A stretch of 47,362 nt of DNA, from contig JAFGJG010000114.1 in the NCBI GenBank assembly GCA_016929195.1, forward strand, positions 1 to 47,362. The letters are read 5' to 3'. The notes below the pieces were generated by a model. It searched no databases, was not told the origin of the DNA, and was given only the letters and a program-made list of their open reading frames with translations. The translations under genes were made by a program, and so were the position numbers. Positions 1 through 7,144 of this stretch are shown here, in pieces. This DNA is from Thermoleophilaceae bacterium (GTDB lineage Bacteria > Actinomycetota > Thermoleophilia > Solirubrobacterales > Thermoleophilaceae). The stretch's first letter is position 1. Each line of letters opens with the position of its first letter.

Positions 1-129
1 ATGGGCGGGTACGGCTACGCCACCGAGTACCCGATGGAGCGCCATCTGCGCGCCGCCGTGGTGACCACCATCTACGGCGGCACCTCGGAGATCCAGAAGA
101 ACATCATCGCGAAGACGCTCGGCCTCTAG
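1..129 (+). CDS. acyl-CoA dehydrogenase, C-terminal fragment
   Basis: The last 42 codons of a gene that begins before the window. The segment carries the hallmark acyl-CoA dehydrogenase C-terminus: a GGYGY...YPMER stretch followed by [15 protein letters not shown], the region that lines the FAD and dimer interface in this family, and then a TAG stop at 127-129. The enzyme would oxidise an acyl-CoA thioester with FAD and pass electrons to ETF in fatty-acid or amino-acid catabolism. Chain-length specificity cannot be read from this piece, and the catalytic Glu lies upstream of the window. It converges on the minus-strand gene at 209-886, and an inverted repeat (144-190) separates the two. Confidence 0.9.
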   Translation: MGGYGYATEYPMERHLRAAVVTTIYGGTSEIQKNIIAKTLGL

Positions 130-143
130 GGCCGCCTCCGCCC

Positions 144-190
144 AAGTGTCCTGACTTTCGGTTGCAGAGCAACCACAGGGCAGGACACTT
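144..190. repeat. nested inverted repeat, possible bidirectional terminator
   Basis: A perfect 10-bp inverted repeat, AAGTGTCCTG (144-153) and CAGGACACTT (181-190), encloses a second perfect repeat, GGTTGC (160-165) and GCAACC (169-174), with a 3-nt AGA loop. The intervening hexamers (154-159, 175-180) do not pair, so the structure is two stacked stems with an internal loop. It sits between two convergent genes, which suits a bidirectional terminator, but it lacks a T tract. A dispersed palindromic repeat is an equally good reading. Confidence 0.6.
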
Positions 191-208
191 CGCGGCGCCG
201 GCCAACGG

Positions 209-886
209 TCAGGCCGACGCGGCCAGCGAGCTCAGCTCGTCGCGCCAGTCCCGCTCGACCGCGGCCACCGGGCGGTCGAATGCCTCGGCGATCAGCCCGC
301 GGGCGCCGCGCTCCAGCGGGCTCGTTGCGAGCGCCGCCGCCACGTGCGTGCCCCGGCGCCGCTCGAGCAGCGCGAACACGGTCCCGCCGAGCAGCATCGC
401 GTCGGCTGGGGCGGGCGGGAACCGGGGCCGCCCGCCCTCGCGCATGCGCCGCACGATCGCGGCCCTGAACAGCGGCGTCTGGCCCGAGAGCCACGCCGCG
501 GCGCCCTCGCAGAGCCAGGCCCAGCGCACGTACTGGCGGAAGCGGGCGACCGAGAACGGCGGCGGCAGGTCGGGGTTGTTCGCCCCGAGCACCACGTGCG
601 AGTACTCGTGGCGGGGCGTCAGCAGGAGCGCCTCGCGCGAGCCGGGCACGTTCGAGGCGCGCCGCTCGAGCGCGCTCGGGGCGAGCACGTGGATCTCGCG
701 CTCCCCGAACCAGCCGGCGAAGTAGCGGCGGCTGGCGGGTGCGGCCACGCGGCGCGCGAGCGGCAGCCACGGATGGGCCATCGACAGCGAGATCGAGCGC
801 GCGTGCATGACGACCGCGATGTCGAGCGGCACGTGCTCGAAGATCTCCGCGAGCTCCGCGCTGAACGCCTCGAGGTCCTCGAGCAC
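209..886 (-). CDS. HEXXH metallopeptidase-like protein
   Basis: A protein of 225 residues from the GTG at 886. It has a HEYSH zinc-peptidase signature near residue 92, followed by a WLCEGAAAWLSGQ segment that can supply the third, glutamate ligand. This is the gluzincin arrangement seen in peptidase_MA-like proteins. No signal peptide is visible with this start. Conserved-looking sequence continues upstream in frame (reading about W-V-E-S-S-S-A-S-F to the GTG) as far as a TAG at 979-977, which is also the stop of the DUF1802 gene. The only other possible start in that stretch is a CTG at 961-959, with AGGG about 5 nt before it, so the true product may be 250 residues. The substrate is unknown. 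Confidence 0.65.
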   Translation of the reverse strand: MLEDLEAFSAELAEIFEHVPLDIAVVMHARSISLSMAHPWLPLARRVAAPASRRYFAGWFGEREIHVLAPSALERRASNVPGSREALLLTPRHEYSHVVLGANNPDLPPPFSVARFRQYVRWAWLCEGAAAWLSGQTPLFRAAIVRRMREGGRPRFPPAPADAMLLGGTVFALLERRRGTHVAAALATSPLERGARGLIAEAFDRPVAAVERDWRDELSSLAASA

Positions 887-976
887 CCCGGCGGCCTGAT
901 CCGCGTGCCCGGACTCGTGCCGGGCCGAGAAGGAGGCGGAGCTGCTCTCGACCCAGGCCAGGGGAGCCCTGGCCGG

Positions 977-1606
977 CTAGGCCGGGACGGGGACCGCGTC
1001 CGAGGCGATCGCCTCGATCTCCTCCGACGCACGCTCGAACTCGTCGTCGGAGAGGACCGGCGTGCCCTCGAAGGGCAGGTCGCGGTAGAGGTCGATCCAG
1101 GACCGGCAGCCCTGGTACTCGGGCCGGACCTTGACGGTCACCGGCCGCGGGATGCGGTAGGTGCGGAGCACGATCACGTGGAGCGGGTGGCGGCGCTTCC
1201 AGGCGAGCCGCTTCTCCGCGTAGTCGGGCGTCCAGATGTAGTAGGGCGACAGCGCGTCGATCGCGCGCGGGTCGGTGATCAGGTAGCTGGCCGAGACCTC
1301 GGCCCATGCCCGGATGCGCACCCGGTCGGGCTGTGGGATCCCGCCGTCCTGGATCAGCGCCTCCGCGGGCGGCTCGCGGTCGGGCCACACGCCCTCCTCG
1401 AGGGCCCTGGCCAGCTCCGGGAGGTGGGACTGGCGAACCAGGTCGTTCCGCTGGTGGTCGAAGGTCGGATAGAGGAAGAAGCGGTCGTGCTCGATCTCGA
1501 AGTGCTTGTTCTCCTCGCGGATCCCGCCCTTGCGCAGCGTGAGCAGCTGCTCACCCTCGGCAAGCGCGCGCACGGTCACAGCCCATTCCTTGATAGCTAC
1601 TGGCAT
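977..1606 (-). CDS. DUF1802 family protein
   Basis: A protein of 209 residues from the ATG at 1606. The N-terminal block, MPVAIKEWAV followed by GEQLLTLRKGGI and a HDRFFLYPTFDHQ segment, matches DUF1802, a family of unknown function found in cyanobacteria, actinobacteria and Chloroflexi. An in-frame upstream start at 1702 exists. It would begin inside the -35 box of a good promoter (1674-1702) and would add a basic, non-conserved N-terminus, so 1606 is preferred. The TAG stop (977-979) is in the same frame as the downstream peptidase-like gene. No catalytic residues are known for the family. Confidence 0.8.
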   Translation of the reverse strand: MPVAIKEWAVTVRALAEGEQLLTLRKGGIREENKHFEIEHDRFFLYPTFDHQRNDLVRQSHLPELARALEEGVWPDREPPAEALIQDGGIPQPDRVRIRAWAEVSASYLITDPRAIDALSPYYIWTPDYAEKRLAWKRRHPLHVIVLRTYRIPRPVTVKVRPEYQGCRSWIDLYRDLPFEGTPVLSDDEFERASEEIEAIASDAVPVPA

Positions 1607-1673
1607 AGAGGAGAGATGCTCCAAGAAGCTCGCGCCGTGTCTCTGAGGCCTCATAGGCGGGCGCGAGGGCAGC

Positions 1674-1702
1674 ATTCTTGCGAAAGAGCGCCTCGGTTTC
1701 AA
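1674..1702 (-). promoter_or_regulatory. sigma70-type promoter for the DUF1802 gene
   Basis: On the minus strand, TTGAAA (1702-1697) and AAGAAT (1679-1674) are separated by exactly 17 bp. Transcription would start near 1667 and give a leader of about 60 nt. Its position rules out the longer N-terminus for the downstream gene. Confidence 0.55.
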
Positions 1703-1730
1703 GATTTTCGCGCTCGGAGCGGGTACGGCG

Positions 1731-2621
1731 TCAGCCGGCCACGGTCGCTATGGCCGCGAAGTCCTTCTCGCCCTGCCCGGCCGCCTCGGCCTCGGCGTAG
1801 AGCCGCTCCGCCACCTCCGCGAGCCGCAGCTCGATCCCCAGCTCGCGTGCCTCGGCGAGGCAGTGGCGCACGTCCTTGAGCATGTGCTCGAGCTTGAAGA
1901 GGGGGTCGAAGTCCCGCTCGAGCATCGGCCTGGCCTTCAGCTCCATCATCGTCGAGGCGCTCGAACCGGAGCCCGCCACCTCCAGGAACCTGTCGGCGTC
2001 CACGCCGGCCCGGTTCACCATCGCGAGCGCCTCGGCCAGCGCCGCCGCGTTGATCGCCGTGATCGTGTTGGCGATCACCTTCGTCATCGCCCCGTGACCG
2101 GGCGGGCCCACGTGGACGACCAGCCGGCCCATGGCGTCGAGCAGCGGCCGGGCCCGCTGGAAGTCCTCCTCCTCGGCGCCGACCATGATCGTGAGCGTGC
2201 CGTCCTCGGCGCGCGGGCGCGAGCCGGTGACGGGCGCGTCGACGAGGGTCAGTCCCCGATCGCGCAGGCGCTCGCCGATGCGAAGCGCCGCTCTCGGGGC
2301 GATCGTGGACATGTCGACGCACAGCGCGCCGGGGGAGAGCGAGGGGGCGGCGCCCGCGTCGCCGAGCAGCACGGCCTCGACCTCCGGGGCGTCCACGACC
2401 ATCGAGACGACGGCGTCGGCGCCCTCCGCGGCCTCGGCCGGCGTGGCGGCGGCGCGGGCGCCGTGCTCGGCGGCGAACCGCTCGGCCTTCTCGCCCGTCC
2501 GCGTCCAGGCCGACAGCTCGAACCCGGCCCGGGCCAGGTTCGCCGCCATCGGCCACCCCATGATCCCGAGGCCGAGGAAGGCCACGCGGCTCGGGCCCCC
2601 TCCGTGATCAGCGTTCTCCAT
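1731..2621 (-). CDS. 3-hydroxyisobutyrate dehydrogenase family oxidoreductase
   Basis: A protein of 296 residues, the normal length for beta-hydroxyacid dehydrogenases. The Rossmann motif GLGIMGWPMAANLARAG at residues 17-33 binds NAD(P). VDAPVTGSRPRAEDGTLTIM (about 127-146) is the substrate-binding signature, and the conserved Lys lies in the GHGAMTKVIAN helix (about 177-187). It would oxidise a 3-hydroxy acid, or reduce the semialdehyde, in the cytoplasm. The ATG at 2621 has a strong GAGGAGG ribosome site lying inside the end of hyuB, so the two genes overlap by 14 nt and are probably translated together. The exact substrate is not determinable. Confidence 0.88.
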   Translation of the reverse strand: MENADHGGGPSRVAFLGLGIMGWPMAANLARAGFELSAWTRTGEKAERFAAEHGARAAATPAEAAEGADAVVSMVVDAPEVEAVLLGDAGAAPSLSPGALCVDMSTIAPRAALRIGERLRDRGLTLVDAPVTGSRPRAEDGTLTIMVGAEEEDFQRARPLLDAMGRLVVHVGPPGHGAMTKVIANTITAINAAALAEALAMVNRAGVDADRFLEVAGSGSSASTMMELKARPMLERDFDPLFKLEHMLKDVRHCLAEARELGIELRLAEVAERLYAEAEAAGQGEKDFAAIATVAG

Positions 2622-4062
2622 GTCCTCCTCCTCCGGGAGTCTCGATTCGCAGCCTGTCTCCGGGCTCGAGCGTCCCCGATGCCTTCGGGGGCAGCTCGTG
2701 GCCGTTGAGCAGGTTCCTACCCGTTGCGCCGGGAGAGCCGCCCTCCGCGCCCGGCGGGGCGTGGCGGCGGCGCTCGGTGATGAGGGAGTAGCGCATCCCC
2801 TCGAGGGCCTCGACCTCGCGCACGACGCCGTCGCCGCCGCGCCGCCGGCCGTCGCCGCCCGAGCCGCGGCGCACCGAGTACTCGACAGCCCGCAGCGGGA
2901 ACTCCAGCTCGAGCGCCTCGATCGGGGTGTTGAGCGTGTTCGACATCGCCACGTGGACCGCCGATGGCCCGTCGGCGTCGGGGCACGCGCCCTGGCCGCC
3001 GCCGAGCGTCTCGTAGTAGGTGAAGTCGTCGTTCCCGAGCGTGAGGTTGTTCATCGTGCCCTGGCCGCAGGCGCGGCCGAACGCCGCGAGCACGAGGTCC
3101 GCCACCCGCGACGAGGTCTCAACGTTGCCGGCCGCGACCGCCGCGGGCGGACGCGCGTTCAGCATCGACCCCTCGGGCACCCGCACCGTGAGCGGGCGGT
3201 AGGCGCCGGCGCAGGGTGGGACGTCGGGATCGGTCAGGACGCGGAGCGCGAAGTACGAGGCGGACAGGGTCACGGCCAGCGGGCAGTTCAGGTTCCCGTC
3301 GTGCTGGGCGGCCGAGCCCTCGAAGTCGAGCTCGAGCTCGTCGCCGGCCACCGTGGCCCGCAGGCGCAGCTCGAGGTCCCCGTCCACCGCCTCCAGCACG
3401 TCGCGCGCCTCACGGGCGCCGTCCTCCAGCTCGGAGATGCGGGCCCGCGTGCGGCGCTCGGCGTAGTCGAGCGTCTCGCGCAGCCCGGCGCGGAAGGTCT
3501 CGATGCCGTGTCGCTCGAGCAGTGCCGCCACGCGGTCGGCGCCGGCCCGCCCGGCGGCCAGCTGTGCGCGCAGGTCGGCCTCGCGCTGGCGCGGGTTGCG
3601 CATCCGGCCGGCCAGGTCGCGCAGCACCTCGGGCGTGAGGCGAGTCGGCGGGATGACCACCCCCTCGTCCGCCAGCGTCCGCGAGTCGGCGGGCATGCTG
3701 CCCGGCTCGCGCGCGCCCACGTCGGCGTGGTGGGCGCGGCTGGCGGCGAAGCCGATCAGCTCGCCCGCATGGAACAGGGGCGAGATCACCGTCACGTCCG
3801 GAAGGTGGGTGCCGCCGCGGTACGGGTCGTTGAGGATCCAGGCGTCGCCGGGGGAGTGGTCCTCGCCGAGGACGGCGCCCACCGCGGCCGGCATCGCACC
3901 GAGGTGGACGGGGATGTGCTCGGCCTGCATCACCATCTGGCCGTCTCGATCGAACAGCCCGGTCGAGGCGTCGCGGCGCTCCTTGATGTTCGCGGAGTGC
4001 GCGGAACGCACAAGCACCGCGCCCATCTCGTCGCACGCCGCGCGCAGCCCGCCGAGCAGCAC
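2608..4062 (-). CDS. hyuB: hydantoinase B / 5-oxoprolinase beta-type subunit
   Basis: A protein of 484 residues from GTG 4062. The N-terminal region with SAHSANIKERRDASTGLFD, then MQAEHIPVHLGAMP, and GDAWILNDPYRGGTHLPD are diagnostic of HyuB. The C-terminus ends in the usual glycine-rich PGGGGHGER tail. With HyuA it would hydrolyse a cyclic amide such as a hydantoin or 5-oxoproline, using ATP. The GTG start trims the family N-terminus. In-frame upstream codons encode G-P-V-T-L-Q-V-L-L-G, the usual HyuB opening, and lead back to a CTG at 4092-4090 that overlaps the hyuA TGA by 4 nt. A CTG start (494 residues) is therefore plausible. Confidence 0.88.
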   Translation of the reverse strand: MLLGGLRAACDEMGAVLVRSAHSANIKERRDASTGLFDRDGQMVMQAEHIPVHLGAMPAAVGAVLGEDHSPGDAWILNDPYRGGTHLPDVTVISPLFHAGELIGFAASRAHHADVGAREPGSMPADSRTLADEGVVIPPTRLTPEVLRDLAGRMRNPRQREADLRAQLAAGRAGADRVAALLERHGIETFRAGLRETLDYAERRTRARISELEDGAREARDVLEAVDGDLELRLRATVAGDELELDFEGSAAQHDGNLNCPLAVTLSASYFALRVLTDPDVPPCAGAYRPLTVRVPEGSMLNARPPAAVAAGNVETSSRVADLVLAAFGRACGQGTMNNLTLGNDDFTYYETLGGGQGACPDADGPSAVHVAMSNTLNTPIEALELEFPLRAVEYSVRRGSGGDGRRRGGDGVVREVEALEGMRYSLITERRRHAPPGAEGGSPGATGRNLLNGHELPPKASGTLEPGDRLRIETPGGGGHGER

Positions 4063-4088
4063 CTGCAGGGTGACCGGGCCGATCCGGC

Positions 4089-6044
4089 TCAGCGCTCCAT
4101 CACCACCCCGTCCGGCCCCGCCTCGGCCCGCCAGCCGGGCGGCACCACGACGGTCGAGCCCTCCAGCTCGAAGATCGCCGGGCCGTCGGCGGCGGCCCGG
4201 CCCGGGCCGAGCACCTCGGCGTCGCGCCAGCCGCCGTCGAAGAGCGCCCGGCGGGTGCGGCGCGGCGCCTCTCCGCCCTCGGCTGCCTCGGGCAGCTCGG
4301 CGCCCGGCGCGGCCGCCGCCACCCTCACCGTCACCAGCTCCAGGCCCGCGTCGGGGTCCGCGTAGCCGTAACGCTGCTCGTGGGCGTGCCCGAAGGCGTC
4401 GCGCAGGCCGCCCGGGTCGGGCTCGAGCTCGGCGTCCACCGAGAGCTCGAAGGCCTGGCCGGCGTAGCGCAGGTCGTAGGTCGCGCGCAGCTCGGCGCCC
4501 GGGTCACCGAGCTCGCGGCGGCCCTGGTCGCCGAGCTCGCGGACCGTGGCCGCCACCGCCTCCGCCGTCAGCGCGTCGCCGGCGAGCAGGACGCTCCGGA
4601 CCACGTCGCGCCGCCGCTCCGACAGCACCAGGCCGAGCGCGGACAGCACCCCGGCCGCGGCCGGAGCCACGACCCGGCTCATGCCCAGCTCCTCCGCGAT
4701 CCGAGCCGCGTGGAGCGGGCCGGCGCCCCCGAACGCCACGAGCGCCATGTCACGCGGGTCGCTGCCGCGCTCGACGGTCACCACCCGAACCGCCTGCGCC
4801 ATCGCCGTGTCGGCCACACGCGCGATCCCGGCGCCGGCCTCCTCGGCGCTCAGCCCGAGGCTCTCCGCGAGCGGCGCGATCGCCGCGGCCGAGCGGTCGC
4901 GCACGAGCGGGACGCCCCCGGCGAGCGACCCGCCCGCGTCCAGGTAGCCGAGTGCCAGGTTGGCGTCGGTGACGGCGGGCTCGGTGCCGCCGCGGTCGTA
5001 GCACGCCGGCCCGGGGTCGGCGCCCGCCGAGCGCGGGCCCACACGCAGCGCGCCGCCCGCGTCCCGCCAGGCGATCGACCCGCCGCCGGCGCCCACGGTG
5101 TGCACGTCCACCATCGGCAGCGCCAGCGCGCGCCCGCCGACGCTTCGCCCGCCCCCGACCGCGGCGCTGCCGCCGCGCGCCACGGAGACGTCGCAGGACG
5201 TGCCGCCCATGTCGAGCGCCACGGCGGCGGGCGCCCCGGCCCGCTCGGCCACCCGCGCTGCGCCCACGGCCCCGCCGGCGGGGCCCGACAGCACCGTCCA
5301 GGAGGCGTGCCGGGCGGCTGTGGACGCGCCGGCCGTGCCACCGCTCGACAGCATCACCTCGGGCTCGGGCAGGCCGGCCTCGGCGGCGCGCTCGGCGAGC
5401 CGCTCGAGGTAGCCCCGCAGCAGCGGCGAGAGCGCGGCGTCGACGATCGTGGTCGCTGCGCGCTCGTACTCGCGGAACACGCCGGCGGTCTCGTGCGAGG
5501 TCGACACGTGCGCGCCCGGCCGCGCCCGCGCCACCGCCTCGGCCGCCAGCCGCTCGTGCTCGGGGTGGCGGAAGCCCCACAGCAGGCAGACGGCCGCCGA
5601 CTCGAACTCGAGCCCGGCGAGTCGCTCCGCGAGCGCCGCCTCGTCGAGCGCGCGCAGCACGCCGCCGGGGCCGGTGCGCTCCGGGACGGGCACGCGCAGG
5701 CCGACCGGCACGAGCGGCGGCGGATGCGCCGCGCAGAGGCGGTAGAGCTCGGCGCGCGCCTGGCGTCCGAGCTCCTCCACGTCGGTGAAGCCCTCGGTCG
5801 CGAGCAGGGCGGTGCGCGCCACCCGGCCCTCGAGCAGCGCATTCGTGGCCACGGTCATCCCGTGGACGAAGCGCTCGACGTCGCCCGCCCGCGCGCCGGC
5901 GCCGGCGAGGGCCTCGTCGACGGCGCGCAGGACTCCCTCGGACTGGTCGTCCGGCGTCGTCGGCGCCTTCGCGGTGACGAGCCGGTCGCCCGTCAGCACC
6001 ACCGCGTCGGTGAACGTGCCGCCGACGTCGACCCCCAGGATCAC
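4089..6044 (-). CDS. hyuA: hydantoinase A / 5-oxoprolinase alpha-type subunit
   Basis: A protein of 651 residues from GTG 6044. It opens with ILGVDVGGTFTDAVV, the ATP-binding phosphate-1 motif of the ASKHA fold, followed by VHGMTVATNALLEGR (about residues 61-75). Downstream are VLSGPAGGAVGAARV and ALDMGGTSCDVS (about 252-286), the second nucleotide-binding segment. It is the ATPase half of the HyuAB amidohydrolase, and its length is normal. It is encoded immediately before hyuB and 15 nt after a small Cys-cluster gene, so the genes are likely cotranscribed. Whether the substrate is N-methylhydantoin, 5-oxoproline or something else is open. Confidence 0.9.
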   Translation of the reverse strand: MILGVDVGGTFTDAVVLTGDRLVTAKAPTTPDDQSEGVLRAVDEALAGAGARAGDVERFVHGMTVATNALLEGRVARTALLATEGFTDVEELGRQARAELYRLCAAHPPPLVPVGLRVPVPERTGPGGVLRALDEAALAERLAGLEFESAAVCLLWGFRHPEHERLAAEAVARARPGAHVSTSHETAGVFREYERAATTIVDAALSPLLRGYLERLAERAAEAGLPEPEVMLSSGGTAGASTAARHASWTVLSGPAGGAVGAARVAERAGAPAAVALDMGGTSCDVSVARGGSAAVGGGRSVGGRALALPMVDVHTVGAGGGSIAWRDAGGALRVGPRSAGADPGPACYDRGGTEPAVTDANLALGYLDAGGSLAGGVPLVRDRSAAAIAPLAESLGLSAEEAGAGIARVADTAMAQAVRVVTVERGSDPRDMALVAFGGAGPLHAARIAEELGMSRVVAPAAAGVLSALGLVLSERRRDVVRSVLLAGDALTAEAVAATVRELGDQGRRELGDPGAELRATYDLRYAGQAFELSVDAELEPDPGGLRDAFGHAHEQRYGYADPDAGLELVTVRVAAAAPGAELPEAAEGGEAPRRTRRALFDGGWRDAEVLGPGRAAADGPAIFELEGSTVVVPPGWRAEAGPDGVVMER

Positions 6045-6059
6045 CCGGGGGAAACTACG

Positions 6060-6482
6060 TCAGGCGGCCGCCACCTCGAAGTCCTCCTCCAGATGCTTGT
6101 GCGACGGGCAGTACTTGCTCCCCGGGAGCGGGACGCGCTGACACGGCGTGCCCCGGCGCGTGCTCGCATGGCAGCAGGCGGGGCTGCCGTCGAACGTGAC
6201 GCCGGTCCTCAGCTGGGTGTCCACGTACTCCGTGGCCAGCTCGACGTGCTTCGCGACGAGCCGGTAGACCCGGAGCTGATCCGCGATCGGGAAGAAGTGC
6301 CGGACGTCGGCGAAGAGCGTGTGCGTGGGGCGAGCGAAGTAATGGCGGTCGAGGGCAAGCCTCTCCATTGAGCATTCGCACGCGCGCAGGAAGCGCTGGC
6401 GCGTGATGCTGATGTCCTCACCCTTCGTGGGTACGACGGATGCGGACAGCTCGCGATAGATCGAGCGGCTGAACTGGTACAC
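6060..6482 (-). CDS. small protein with C-terminal Cys/His zinc cluster (DUF5763-like)
   Basis: A protein of 140 residues starting at GTG 6482, which has GGAGGG a few nt upstream. The N-terminal 90 residues are predicted helical and match no family I can name. The C-terminal part (about 105-132) has the pattern C-C-H-x7-C-x10-C-x2-H with a TRRGTPC core, resembling the short metal-binding DUF5763 repeat (C-x-A-T-x-x-G-x-x-C ... C-x-x-H). It could be a nucleic-acid-binding or structural zinc module. It lies just ahead of hyuA on the same strand, and a promoter at 6582-6610 fits its leader. No role in hydantoin metabolism can be claimed. Confidence 0.7.
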   Translation of the reverse strand: MYQFSRSIYRELSASVVPTKGEDISITRQRFLRACECSMERLALDRHYFARPTHTLFADVRHFFPIADQLRVYRLVAKHVELATEYVDTQLRTGVTFDGSPACCHASTRRGTPCQRVPLPGSKYCPSHKHLEEDFEVAAA

Positions 6483-6581
6483 CGGGCCCTCCCTTACCCC
6501 TGAGCGGCGTCCACGCCTGGGGGTCCTTTTCCCCCCGCATAAGCCTTCTGGAACGCCTGCGGCTGAGGCGTGGACAAATTC

Positions 6582-6610
6582 AAGATAAGCACGAATTCCC
6601 AGGTCCGCAA
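6582..6610 (-). promoter_or_regulatory. sigma70-type promoter ahead of the Cys-cluster gene
   Basis: On the minus strand, TTGCGG (6610-6605) and TATCTT (6587-6582) have a 17-bp spacer. Transcription from about 6575 would give a leader of about 90 nt before GTG 6482. The leader contains two short GC stems. Apart from this promoter, the gap 6483-6658 holds nothing else recognisable. Confidence 0.6.
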
Positions 6611-6658
6611 GCACCTGAATCCCAATCGGGGGGCGAAGTTTGGACAGTCTCTGTTGAC

Positions 6659-7144
6659 CTACTGCACCTCGAGCCTGAGCAACCAGTCCATGCGGCGGCG
6701 GGCGTAGAGGAGCGGTTCGCCGGTCTCGAGCCGGCCGTCCTCGATGTCCCCGATGAGCACCGTGTGGTCGTATTTCGGAAGCGACTCGGCGCGCCGGCAG
6801 CGCAGGTAGGCGAGCGTTCCCCCGAGCTCGGGCACGTCGCCGTCCCAGCCCCAGTCCACGCCCGAGAACTTGTCGTCGCCCTTGCCGGCGAAGACCTCGG
6901 CCAGGTCGATCTCGTCGGCGCGCAGGATGTGGACCCCGAAGCGGTCGGATGACGCGAGCGCGTCGTGGCAGCGTGAGGCGTGGCTGATCGAGGCCAGCAG
7001 GGACGGGGGATGCGCGCTGTACGAGACCACGGAGGTCGCCGCGAGGCCGCACGGCTGGCCGTCCGGCTTGCGCGCCGTGATCACGGCCACGCCGGAGGCC
7101 AGTGAGGCCATCGCCTCGAGGAAGAGGTCCCGCCGATCGTTCAC
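6659..7144 (-). CDS. flavin reductase domain (FMN-binding split barrel) protein
   Basis: A protein of 161 residues from GTG 7144. The N-terminus has the pattern of NAD(P)H:FMN oxidoreductases: a helix, SGVAVITARKPDGQPCGLAA, then TSVVSYSAHPPSLLASIS, which contacts the FMN. D-R-F-G-V-H-I-L is the usual middle strand. It would reduce free flavin or serve as the reductase part of a two-component monooxygenase. The start codon overlaps the nadB stop (GTGA), so translation is coupled to L-aspartate oxidase. No oxygenase partner is encoded nearby. The family call is safe; the partner is not known. Confidence 0.85.
   Translation of the reverse strand: MNDRRDLFLEAMASLASGVAVITARKPDGQPCGLAATSVVSYSAHPPSLLASISHASRCHDALASSDRFGVHILRADEIDLAEVFAGKGDDKFSGVDWGWDGDVPELGGTLAYLRCRRAESLPKYDHTVLIGDIEDGRLETGEPLLYARRRMDWLLRLEVQ

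Noticed and set aside
1607-1702. A longer DUF1802 protein starting at 1702
   Set aside because: It would begin within the -35 box of a good promoter and add a basic, non-conserved stretch.
344-1879. A long plus-strand open frame across 344-1879
   Set aside because: It runs antisense to the peptidase-like and DUF1802 genes, has the Arg/Ala/Gly-rich composition of a shadow frame, and shows no domain. Similar frames at 2620-4365, 4380-6371, 7102-8850, 34203-36050 and elsewhere were dropped for the same reason.
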